Source: Shinisaurus crocodilurus (Eukaryota > Chordata > Lepidosauria > Squamata > Shinisauridae). Taken from it: a stretch of DNA of 64,000 nt. The position numbers and the translations under genes are program-made. The stretch spans positions 205,634,715 through 205,698,714 of the forward strand of contig CM037877.1 in assembly GCA_021292165.1 (NCBI GenBank). Reading direction: 5' to 3'. The notes beneath the pieces are model-generated. The model made no database searches, was not told the DNA's origin, and saw only the letters and a program-made list of their open reading frames with translations. Each line of letters opens with the position of its first letter. Positions within the stretch are counted from its first letter, which is position 1. Shown piece after piece: positions 51,873 through 64,000 of the stretch.

Positions 51873-53237
51873 AAAATGGACTTGAATGCCTTTCCCTGTG
51901 AAGGGGAATGCAAGAAGGCAACCCTATTCTTCATTGCTGGTAACCATGAGATAGAAATGACTAAAGACCCCTTCAGAAGCTGAAGAATCAAATATGACCT
52001 ATATTTCTTGAACTGTTAACTCTTTCACTTGTCTTTCTTGACCTGTGTGACTGAACAGAAGTGCTTGAAGTCTGAGCACTTTCATGGCTTAGATTGGATG
52101 TGTATCTTGCATTACTGTAATTTAGGATACTTATATTTTTAATGTTTGTTTTTATAAACTATTTTTTAATTTGTTACATATAACCAAAGAGGGGATGTGA
52201 ACAGTGGGGGTGATAACTTCCCTGGCATGCCATTGCTGGGGCCAGCAGACACGTCTGCATTACCTCATGGTCCACCCTAAGATGATGTCATGTTACTCAG
52301 AGTTGCTTTCAGGGGGATATCAAGAGATGCAGGAAGGGGGTGGGGCCAGGCACAGGGATGTGAACTGCATGGAGCATAAGAGAAGAGATGACTGACAGGT
52401 CAGTGGGAGGAGTAGTGGAGTAGGCAAAAGCAGAAGGCTGGAATGGGAGAGAGCCAGCTACCCTCCCTTTTGCAGTAGGAACTGGGGAAGTCAGCCTGGG
52501 GAAGATCTAGGGTGCTGCACCTCGCTTCAATAAGATGAGACAGCTAATGGGGCTTGTGCCTGGACAGGGAAAAGTAGATTGAATGTGCCCAAGCTCAATT
52601 TAGACATTGGTGGATATCCCAGTGCTGTACCTTGGGGTACCCTAACTTGATGGACATTATTTTGTGGATACCAATAAACAAGGTATGTTACATCCAATTC
52701 AGCTCTACCAGTGTTGTTTTTCAGGGGTGGTTTGGAGAGATCTAAATGTCTAGGTCACAGGGCTATACATAGAGCCAATGAAATATAACTATAAAATGAG
52801 AAAGTTGCCTACCACTTGTAAGAGGGTTGATTACACAGAAAGTAGGTGTGTCATCTGTTTAAAGAAAAGTCTTGGGGCATTACATGGGAGATCCATAATT
52901 TGATCTTTCAATGTCATTTTTTCTCCTAAAAGTAGTTATAGGGGACCCCAATTTGGATCAGGGCTGTGGTGCAAGGATATCTAACTTGTTTCCCCTCCCC
53001 TCCAGATGGCCGCCCTGGAGCTGTTATTAGCCTTGAAGAGAAAAACATAAGGCCCCTCTGCAGCTAATATCCGTTGAGGGACTTGGGGTTGGATTGGAAC
53101 CCCTTGCTGTGTGGAGGAAAGGATTAGATTCCCCGTGCCACAGCGCCCATCAAAATTCGGATGGGCAACTGTTAGTAAAAGACAATTACATTGCTAGATC
53201 TAATCATAGGTCTCCAATGTCTAGTTTGGCCATTTAG
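51873..53237 (+). other. FANCE: FANCE 3' UTR and downstream
   Basis: AATAAA at 52673-52678 is a likely polyadenylation signal about 800 bp after the stop. No further gene seen. Confidence 0.5.
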
Positions 53238-53700
53238 AGAGCGATCCTATGGCCCCTAGACATTGTCTGGGGGGGCAATAGGATACTTCGGATTCCCAGA
53301 TCTGAGGCTGCAAACAGAGCTCTGACCTTGGAGCTGGGAATCTGTGCTCTGATCCCCTTCCCCCCCCCCCCCCCGCCACAGCTGGCGCGGGAAGAACCAC
53401 ACTGGCTGCCTCTCGGGTTGGGAATTTGACCTTAGAGAGGGGGCAAAGGGGGCGTTCCGGTGGGCAGGGAGGGGAGGAGACTACAAAGGCCAGGATACGA
53501 GCTATCCTATGTCCTCCTCCCCTCCTGCTCTGAAGCGCTCCAGCCAGATGGTCGAAAACGGCCAGCCATCTAGCAAAAATGCAGAGTGGGAGGTGCAGGG
53601 GAGGCTGAGATTGCCTCTACCACTCCTCCTACTCTGCATAGGATGCTCGTAAGCCTCCAAGTTTGGGGGCTTCTTAGCATCGAGGGTGCAACCCATAGGA
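53238..53700. repeat. GC-rich repeat, inverted relative of 20168-20580
   Basis: CGATCCTATGGCCCCTAGAC at the left and GGATGCTCGTAAGCCTCC at the right correspond to the ends of the 20168 copy in reverse. Contains a C14 homopolymer near 53360. Confidence 0.6.
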
Positions 53701-53704
53701 ATGC

Positions 53705-53782
53705 ACCCGTAGTCATTTAAGGTATACTGGGAGTTGTAGGACTTTTTTCTGTCTAAACATGCATAGGATTGTGCCTTAAATG
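53705..53782. repeat. Right arm of a TAGGGTGCAATCC fold-back MITE
   Basis: CTGGGAGTTGTAGGACTTTT, CTGTCTAAACATGCATAGGA and TTGTGCCTTAA. Confidence 0.7.
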
Positions 53783-54272
53783 TTGCAGCCCTAACAGAAA
53801 AAAATGAGATAAGTAAGCAGCAAAGAATAGCTAGAGCAATCCAGACTCCTGCTGAAGGCTGGTTGAGGGGTTGTTGGAAGCAGAAGAAGTGGCACTCCAC
53901 TGGCAGGACAACACTTCCACCCTGGAAGCCCGTTGGTACACCTGCAGGTTCTGCAGATGTACAAGTGCCACTGGTGTTCCTGCTGGTGGTAGAATATGAA
54001 ATGGTGCGTTGCAAGGGCAGTTTTGGATCCACAGGATCACAAAGCCGCCTTGTTTCCCTGGCATACCCATGGATTGGGCCCAGACTACTAATCCCTCTAG
54101 CTTTCCTGGATTTTTCTATAGTGTTGCCAATAAATGGTATTCATCTGCAGGATCAAGCTCCATTCCTCATTAGAGATCTATAAGCCTGAGAGTGATGGAG
54201 GCAGGAATGGACTATATTATACAGTATATATTTTCCTGTGCTGTGCCCTGGCCTCTCGTTGCAGATTCTAAT

Positions 54273-55186
54273 TGTGGAGAAACGAGCCTTTGGGGGTACA
54301 CACACACACCTCATGTGTGAACCGGCTGGGGTGGGGTGTGCATAGTTAGCGTGTGGAGAAAGGGGCCTTTGGGGGTTCCTGCATGCATGCATGCACGCAC
54401 GCACACACACACACACCTCCTCATGTGTAAACCAAGTGGGGCCAGTTGAGGGGGCTGGGAGGAAACTAGAGAAGTTGGCCTAGGGCTTTCATATGTAAAT
54501 AGTTCAAGTCATGAGTTCCCTTCCCCCTGCCTGGCCAGGTGAGGTGCATGGTGATTGGCTAAGAGGCAGCAGAGGAGGGGAGGGGGGGAAAAGGTATATT
54601 TCCCAAAGCGTGGTTTTTGGGTTGTCTTTGTTCTACCCGGCTGTGGTAATGGCGGTAAGCCAAGGACCCCAGGCAGCTCCTGGTGAAATTAGCTGGATTG
54701 AGGGGTCTAGTAAAGGCAAGCCTTGTGGGAGTTTTACCCATCTCGGACTTTCGGGTAGGTGTGGTAATCTCCCTCGGGCAGCGAGGCTGTGCTGGATTTA
54801 ACCCTTGAAGAGAACACCCTCAGGTAACAGGTGTGTGCCTGAGAGATATTAAGGAATCAGGTTTTATTGTTTTGCAGCTTTACTGTGTACTAAAGTGTCT
54901 CTCTTTATTTTGTGTGCTTCTCTCATTTCCCTAATCTTGTTGTAAAATGCTACCAGAATAAACCTTGTCTTGGTTTACCCCACATGGGTTTTGTAGTACT
55001 CTGTGAGTTCAGTATCTAAATCCAGGTTACAGAAATTGAAGGCGAGTCCCTGAACAGAGATCCAAGTAGGATTGCAGACAGCAGAGGCTGGCAATCTGGT
55101 ATCTTGAGATCTCAGGGGGTCTTGGTTCCTTTGGAGTAGGAAAGGGTGGGGGTGTGGCGGGCCAGCCAGCACCCCCTTCCTCCACA
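54273..55186 (+). repeat. 5' LTR (914 bp)
   Basis: TGTGGAGAAACGAGCC at the start and CTTCCTCCACA at the end. TATA-like AAGGTATATTTC near 54590 and AATAAA at 54957-54962 mark U3/R. Includes GCATGCATGCAC and CACACA runs. Confidence 0.92.
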
Positions 55187-55211
55187 TGGTGGCAAGCGCT
55201 GGGATTCGAAG
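55187..55211 (+). promoter_or_regulatory. Primer binding site, tRNA-Leu type
   Basis: TGGTGGCAAGCGCTGGGATT followed by CGAAG, directly after the LTR. It pairs with the 3' end and T arm of tRNA-Leu (AAG/TAG type) with one extra base and few mismatches. Confidence 0.7.
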
Positions 55212-57451
55212 CTGAACCACAGAGTGTGTGCACGTGGGCAAATGAGGGAAATTGGAGAAGCTTTAGTGCATCAGTAGAGGGTTTATTATTTTTTAGAAAT
55301 AAAGTGTGAGATTGAGCCTTAAGGAAAAACGTTCAGATTGCTGGCAGTCTGTGGGAGCGTTGAAGGCAAGACATTTCAACTATAGAAGAGTTCCAGAACA
55401 GCTTGTGTGCCCAGCAAGTGGGCAAAGGGCAGCAAGTGATGAGATTGAGCCTCAAAGAAAACGTTCAGATTGCTGAAAGAGACTGACTGGGGTAGCCTAG
55501 CTCCCAGCAGAGAGCGTTGAAGGCAAGAAATCTTGATGTCTGTAGAAAAGGCAGGGCTAGTTCCCTTTTCCAGGCGTGGAGAGGCCAAGGGGACAAGCAA
55601 AAGAAACTACCCATCGAGTACAACAGAGGCTGGGAGTAGCAGTTGCCAGTGAGTAAGCGGAAGAGGATCCTACCCATCCAGTGCAAAAAGCGGGTGAGCA
55701 GATGGCGGCTGTGTGATCCCAAAGTTTGGGGGCTGGAAGAGCCCAGGAAGAGAAGAAGAAATAGTGTGTGCGTGCGCACGTGTGTTCCAGGAGGAGGAAG
55801 AAGACCAGAAAACCTCTCCTAAGAGAATGATGAGCAAAATGTTGAGTTTTGGGACAGCGTTTGATGAGTGATTTTAGTTGTGCTGTGTGCCCCAGAGAAA
55901 TTGTTGAGACTTTTGAACTAAGACTGTCCATTTGCTCTTGGGGGGGGGGCATGGTGAATGGCCAGGCTGGGCAGCAGCAAGCAGAGGGGGGGGGCGGACA
56001 TCGGAAAACACCCCCCCCCCAGAAAAAGAGACTTTGTCCCTGTGCTGCTGAAGTGGAGGGCTGAAAGAAGCAGAAACGGAAAAAGGATTTCCCCCCAGGC
56101 GTTTTCTGCTGCCACCTGAAGACAACGGACTGAGATTAAGTGGTTGTTTGATTAGAACCAACACATGTTGCTGACTTGTTCCTCGGAGGGGGAGGGGGGA
56201 CAGGTGATTCAAGTTGTCTTTGTGTTGTCTTGTTGCTGGGCGGGCTGAAAGGAGCAGAGAGAGAAGGGGATTTCCCTCCTAGCTGACAGAGAAGCCCAGA
56301 CAGAAGAATTTCCCCTTCAAGTGTCTCCAGCGAGAAGAAAAGAAGACTGAGATTGGTGGTTGATGATTAAAGCCAATAAAAGTTGCTAAATTGTTCCTCG
56401 AAGGGAGGGGGGGTGATCCAAGTGTATTTGTGTTATCTGGATTGTTGCTGGGGGGCCCCGGGGGACGGGTGATCCCAGGTAAGAAGTTGAACCATTGTTG
56501 TTTTGTCCCCAAATGAAAAAATTAGTCCAGACTGGATCAGGTCAATTTGAAATTTGAATGTAATGCTAACGTAAAGCCAGAAACCTGTAAGTTTTCAAAG
56601 GGGCCTCAGGGGGGCAAGGAACAGTTGCCAGAGAAAAAATCAGTCAAAGGCCAAAGAACAAAGAAGTTAGAGGCAGAGAAAGCCCTCTAGCGGCTAAAAG
56701 GAAGATTGCCGGGCTGTGTGTTCTAGAAGGTGCCTTTGGGAAAAGAGGGGTGGGGGGAAGCCATCCCATTCAAGTCATTGTGTAGCAAGTGCCAAATGCA
56801 AACCTTGGGAAAAGGGAGTAGGCATTCATGTCGTTGGGTGGTGGAAAGCCATCCCGGCGGGTCTTTGGAGGGGGTGGGTGGGAAGCCATCCCATTCAAGT
56901 CATTAGGTAGAAAGTGCCAAATGCAAACCTTGGGAAAAGGGAGTAGGCATTCATGTCGTTGGGTGGTGGGAAGCCATCCCATCGGGCCTTTGGAGGGGTG
57001 TGTGATGGTACTCATGTCGTTGAGTACAGATTAGCAGAGGCAAGCCTTTAAAAGCAAACAAAGGCAAAGAAGTACATATATATTTCTTGGGTATGCAAAA
57101 CGGATGTAATGCAAACCTGTAAACTTCTGATTGATGGTTATTGATTGTGTTTTGCTGTTTTGATGTTTAAAGAGCTTTAGCAAACCTGTAAACTTCTGAT
57201 TGATAGTTATTAATTGTTGTTTTGCTGTTTTGATGTTTGAAGATATTTAAGAATTAAGCTTTAAGATGTTTAAGACTATAGTTAATGTGTTTGATGTTTT
57301 GATGCATGCTTTTTTGTGTAGTTCCGTTTTTGCATGTGTGTGAAAGTGAAGAAAGGTGCACTAGTGGTAGAAGGCTAGCGCAAGCTCGTTTCTTTGCTTT
57401 TTGTTAGTATAGATGAAAGGAGAGGGTTAACCCCTCTTTTCATCTTTTCCC
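55212..57451 (+). other. LTR element interior without recognisable genes
   Basis: Internal repeats: GATTGAGCCT...GTTCAGATTGCTG (55310-55345 and 55442-55477); two diverged copies of a segment with GGATTTCCC and TTGTTCCTCG (56040-56210, 56250-56420); a roughly 127-bp tandem pair (56755-57010, GCCAAATGCAAACCTTGGG); and a roughly 70-bp pair (57112-57240, AACCTGTAAACTTCTGATTG). No frame over 130 codons and no retroviral motif. Confidence 0.75.
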
Positions 57452-57462
57452 AAAGGAAAGGG
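57452..57462 (+). promoter_or_regulatory. Polypurine tract
   Basis: AAAGGAAAGGG directly before the 3' LTR, the expected plus-strand priming site. Confidence 0.8.
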
Positions 57463-57599
57463 TGTGGAGAAACGAGCCTTTGGGGGTACACACACACACA
57501 CCTCATGTGTGAACCGGCTGGGGTGGGGTGTGCATAGTTAGCGTGTGGAGAAAGGGGCCTTTGGGGGTTCCTGCATGCATGCATGCACGCACGCACACA

Positions 57600-58217
57600 G
57601 TTGGAATATGGAGTTCTCATATTCAGGTTTGCCTTCGGGCAAAGAAGCAACAGAACCGGCGGACATGATCAAGGTCATGCCTGAGCTAAGTGTCACCTTT
57701 GGCCCAGTGTAGTGGGTGTACAGTTTTTTGTCTTCAGGGGATCTGGAGCAAGGGTCATGCTAGATTGTGTTCAGCTGGGATGACATCATGCCATGGATGC
57801 AGCTGGAATTGCATCATCTAGCATGTGACTGTACAGAATTGTATAAAAGGTGTGCAAAGTCTTTGTGTTCTTGTTGGGGGAAAAGGAGTTAATTGGAATA
57901 GGAGTTAATTGATTAGAAAGCATTCTGTAAGTAAAGAGATAGTTTGTGTGTCTAGACTGTATCTGTTTTGTCTGACATACTGTTCTCTTTCACTTTTTGT
58001 ACCATAGCACTCTGTGTATGTTCTGTTCATATTTTTGCAAGTCTTAGCTTAGTAAACCTCTGTGTTTAAAGAAACAGACTTGTTGTTTTGTTTTTTGCCT
58101 ACTGGCCTAGCACACGCTTCTCACGCTACCCTATCTCTCCACTGCAACTTCTGTAGCCAGCTGGGACAAGGTTGTTTAACTTTGTTTTTCCCCCCGGCGG
58201 CTCAGATTTCCAACACG
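57600..58217 (+). mobile_element. LTR-like insertion inside the 3' LTR
   Basis: Absent from the 5' LTR. Contains a TATA box (TGTATAAAAGGTG near 57840) and ends near TTTCCAACA, with AGTTGGAATATGG at the left as an imperfect inverted end. Probably a solo LTR of another family. The target duplication lies in CA-rich sequence and was not resolved. Confidence 0.5.
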
Positions 58218-58557
58218 CCTCCTCATGTGTAAACCAAGTGGGGCCAGTTGAGGGGGCTGGGAGGAAACTAGAGAAGTTGGCCTAGGGCTTTCATATGTAA
58301 ATAGTTCAAGTCATGAGTTCCCTTCCCCCTGCCTGGCCAGGTGAGGTGCATGGTGATTGGCTAAGAGGCAGCAGAGGAGGGGAGGGGGGGAAAAGGTATA
58401 TTTCCCAAAGCGTGGTTTTTGGGTTGTCTTTGTTCTACCCGGCTGTGGTAATGGCGGTAAGCCAAGGACCCCAGGCAGCTCCTGGTGAAATTAGCTGGAT
58501 TGAGGGGTCTAGTAAAGGTAAGGCTTGTGGGAGTTTTACCCATCTCGGACCTTCGGG

Positions 58558-59143
58558 CAGGGATGTTGAAGAGTCCTTGGTCCCGAGTCCCGAGTCTTTG
58601 GACCCGAGTCTAGAGTCCGAGGTCCAAAATGGTGACTCGAGTCGAGTCCCGAGTCCCTCCCAAAGCGGCGGCCCATGGAGCTGCCCTTCCTCCCGCGGAG
58701 ACCCTCCTGCTCCCTCCATGGGTCGCTGCTGCTGCCGCCCTCACCTCCACCTCCGCCGCCCTCACCTCACTGCTGCTGCCGCCCTCACCTCGCCAACGCC
58801 GCCGCCCTCACCTCGCCTCTGCCACCGCCGCTGCCCTCACCTCCACCTCCGCCGCCCTCACCTCACCGCCGCCGCCGCTGCTGCCCTCACCGCCGCCCTC
58901 GCCTCTGCCGCCGCCGCCGCCGCCCTCACCTCCTCCTCCTCCTCCGCCGCCGCCACTGCCGTCGACCTCGTCGCCATCGCCGTAGCACACAGCACGCCGC
59001 GTCACGCCGCCAGCGCCGTCGCTCTGTTTTTGGCGGGGTTGCTGTGGTCCCATAAATTATTGGGACTCGAGTGGGACTCGAGTCAGAGGGGGGACTCAGT
59101 CGGACTCACGAGTCGAGTCCCCGAGTCCGAGTCCCCATCCCTG
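58558..59143. mobile_element. GC-rich hAT-type MITE with 8-bp target duplication
   Basis: Ends CAGGGATG and CATCCCTG; flanked by CCTTCGGG at 58550-58557 and 59144-59151. The 5' LTR has the empty site CTTTCGGG. Both subterminal regions are full of GACTCGAGTC / CGAGTCC units. The core (58640-59030) is a CCG/CACCTC-rich minisatellite. No transposase. Confidence 0.92.
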
Positions 59144-59639
59144 CCTTCGGGTAGGTGTGGTAATCTCCCTCGGGAAGCGAGGCTGTGCTGGATTTAACCC
59201 TTGAAGAGAACACCCTCAGGTAACAGGTGTGTGCCTGAGAGATATTAAGGAATCAGGTTTTATTGTTTTGCAGCTTTACTGTGTACTAAAGTGTCTCTCT
59301 CTTTATTTTGTGTGCTTCTCTCATTTCCCTAATCTTGTTGTAAAATGCTACCAGAATAAACCTTGTCTTGGTTTACCCCACATGGGTTTTGTAGTACTCT
59401 GTGAGTTCAGTATCTAAATCCAGGTTACAGAAATTGAAGGCAAGTCCCTGAACAGAGATCCAAGTAGGATTGCAGACAGCAGAGGCTGGCAATCTGGTAT
59501 CTTGAGATCTCAGGGGGTCTTGGTTCCTTTGGAGTAGGAAAGGGTGGGGGTGTGGCGGGCCAGCCAGCCCCCCCTTCCTCCACACTAATATATCATCTCA
59601 TTTTCTTCTCAAACCTACAGTGTGAGGTAGGTTAGAGTG

Positions 59640-60640
59640 AGGGAGGTAGGGATTCAACAGCACCTAAACCACACTGACTTGACCATTTGGTTTAAAAAAC
59701 CCCCAAACCCACACAACTCCTGTGTTACAATGGGGGGGGGGGATAGTTTTGATCAATCGAAGATGGGACTGAGTTTAACCAAAGAGTGGAGGCTACTTTA
59801 TGGCCTTTTAGAAGACCTTTCAGCCATCTTTTCAAGTTAATCTCCACAGCAATATGGGATTAAATTTTACTACTGTAAATAGCAGAAGCAATTCATAGTT
59901 AAGGTTTTGGCAAAATCGCAACCACTGCTGGTAATTACTATGATTTATATAGTGCCAAACAATGTCCAGGGCACTTACAGAGTAACATAAGCAAAAAAAG
60001 ACAGATCCCTCTCAGATAAATATTTAAAAACTTATCCCCTTTCCCCTTATAAATTATCTGATTAGTTGAAATGTGAGATTGCAGGCCTTTATTTGACAGT
60101 TCTAGGATCTGTTTTCATTTCCAGAATTGAACTCTGAAGCAATGGCGGGTAATAAAAAATGGTTTTGAACATATGGAGTCTGCGTTTCTGTCACAAGAGG
60201 CTAGTGTTGGTCTGGCTTTGGGGAGCAGCAGGTCTTCAAGATCAGATAGTGTAATTTTGGAAAGCTTTAAGTGTGCTCATACTCTTATATAAATATTGAG
60301 CACTGTGACAGTTTAAGAATATGGGCTGAGCAGGGTTTTTAAATATATATATATATATATGTAACAGTGTATTTGGGTTTTGATAGGCATTTTACTTTCA
60401 AGAGCCTCCCCCCAGCCGCCTTTTAGGAGCATCTAAATTAAGAGTCAAAACATAGGCTCACTTTACAATTCGTTTAATCCTTTACAAATCACAGAGGGGC
60501 GGCATTGTTTATTACAGTAAACACAAAGAAAAGTTCAATTCCTGTCGTATCTTCAAGGCTAACAATACATCTGTTAAGTCTTTATGAATCTCAAGACTGG
60601 GTGTGTATGTTAGTGTGTTAGTTCTTGACAGTTTGCTTAG
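59640..60640. other. Intergenic sequence before RPL10A
   Basis: Contains a TTTATATAGTGCCAAAC L2-like tail (59942) and a TA run (60341-60361). No gene. Confidence 0.5.
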
Positions 60641-60644
60641 GTTC

Positions 60645-60705
60645 AAAAGTCGCCTTGAGTGCCTTTTTGGCAGAAAGGCGGGATAGAAATTTAATAAATA
60701 AATGT
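60645..60705 (+). repeat. LINE/SINE 3' tail
   Basis: GTCGCCTTGAGTGCCTTTTT, GGCAGAAAGGCGGGATAGAA, ATTTAATAAATAAAT. Confidence 0.7.
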
Positions 60706-60914
60706 CCCCCTCCTTCCATGAAAATGGCACACACGGACCCACAACGCTGAACCGCCTTTCTTTTATCACGCCACACGCAGCCTTTCCCCAGTCTGGCGCC
60801 CTGCAGGTGTTGCGGACTTCAACTCCCAGCACCAGGTCGGGGAAGGCAGGCACGGCTGTAACATCTCGCTTCCTTGCCCCTGCCCAGCACTTCCTCTCCT
60901 CGCATGGCGTCCTG

Positions 60915-61008
60915 AACGATACGTCACTCTTCTCGCGAGATGCGGCGATCTATTTCTCGCGCGAGCGCAATTTCTTTCTCCTTTTCCGGTGGCTGACGAA
61001 AAGCCAAG
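60915..61008 (+). promoter_or_regulatory. RPL10A: RPL10A core promoter and 5' UTR
   Basis: The palindrome TCTCGCGAGA (60931-60940), known from promoters of many housekeeping genes, follows a CRE-like ACGTCAC (60921-60927). A pyrimidine-rich TTTCTTTCTCCTTTTCC (about 60971-60987) is the probable 5'-TOP start typical of ribosomal protein mRNAs. The 5' UTR would then be only about 30-40 nt. Confidence 0.75.
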
Positions 61009-63781
<2,773 letters not shown>

Positions 63782-63874
63782 GTGAGTTTTGAGCAAATTG
63801 GGAATGTGATATGGCACCAGAAAAGGGTGCAGATGCTTAGAGTATTTGGATAAGTGAGTGTAACTAAAGCTGCA

Positions 63875-64000
63875 ATACCAAACACCCTTTGGGGAGTAAG
63901 CCCCATTGAACATAGTAGGGCTTACTTGTGAGTAAACATTCATAGGGTTGCATAGTACCAATCTAATCCTTAGCACGTTTACTCAGAAGTACCACTAAGT
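63875..64000. repeat. Near-palindromic MITE at the window edge
   Basis: AGTAAGCCCCATTGAACATA, GGGCTTACTTGTGAGTAAAC and CGTTTACTCAGAAGTACCAC; the last part is cut by the window end. Confidence 0.6.

Larger units (their letters stand above)
54273..59584 (+). mobile_element. Non-autonomous LTR retrotransposon (ERV-like), with nested insertions
   Basis: Full structure: target duplication CTAAT (54268-54272), 5' LTR 54273-55186, a tRNA-Leu-like primer binding site directly after it, a 2.3-kb interior, a purine tract, 3' LTR 57463-59584 and CTAAT again (59585-59589). The interior has no gag, pol or env frame; it contains several internal tandem duplications. The LTRs differ by only a handful of bases over shared parts, so the insertion looks fairly recent. 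Replication would have needed proteins from another element. Confidence 0.9.
57463..59584 (+). repeat. 3' LTR, expanded to 2.1 kb by two insertions
   Basis: Same ends as the 5' LTR. Removing 57600-58217 and the MITE with its target repeat (58558-59151) leaves about 915 bp, equal to the 5' LTR. Confidence 0.9.

Noticed and set aside
58313..59197. 294-codon open frame, Ala/Pro-rich
   Set aside because: It runs through LTR sequence and into the CCG-rich hAT MITE; the same LTR start is broken in the 5' copy. No homology; the length is a product of GC richness.

Overview
This is vertebrate nuclear DNA, most likely from a squamate reptile (a lizard-type genome). Four protein-coding genes lie on the + strand, with long introns and canonical GT/AG splice sites. 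The gene order PPARD - makorin-like - FANCE - RPL10A matches the known tetrapod neighbourhood PPARD-FANCE-RPL10A (human 6p21.31). Repeats point the same way: CR1, L2-like and L1 LINEs, squamate-type tRNA SINEs, a 5S rRNA-derived SINE with a CR1 tail, hAT- and Tigger-like MITEs, and LTR elements. The species itself cannot be named from the sequence.

Layout. 1-4373: the last two coding exons of PPARD (nuclear receptor ligand-binding domain, reading through to the stop), then putative 3' UTR and intergenic repeats to about 15.1 kb. 15217-35120: a complete eight-exon makorin-family E3 ligase gene (421 codons, all exon phases consistent). It has two N-terminal C3H fingers, a C3HC4 RING and a C-terminal C3H finger, but I could find neither the third finger nor the makorin Cys-His motif. 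39.5-51.9 kb: complete FANCE (ten coding exons, 546 codons; a probable noncoding first exon near 39.6 kb). 54268-59589: a non-autonomous LTR retrotransposon with a 5-bp target duplication, whose 3' LTR carries two later insertions, one a GC-rich hAT-type MITE with an 8-bp target duplication. 61009-63781: the first four coding exons of RPL10A, preceded by a compact promoter with TCTCGCGAGA and a pyrimidine tract; the rest of the gene lies beyond the window.

The genes do not form one pathway. They are a lipid-activated transcription factor, a putative RNA-binding ubiquitin ligase, a Fanconi anaemia core-complex subunit and a large-subunit ribosomal protein, kept together by conserved synteny. 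Most of the remaining sequence is interspersed repeat. Several insertions can be dated relative to each other because they are nested: a MITE within a CR1, a Tigger-like MITE within a LINE, and a hAT MITE plus an LTR-like insert within an ERV LTR. No CRISPR array, bacterial gene or clearly novel multi-gene system is visible. The most unusual items are the reduced makorin, the 5S-SINE/CR1 chimera and the nested LTR/hAT element.
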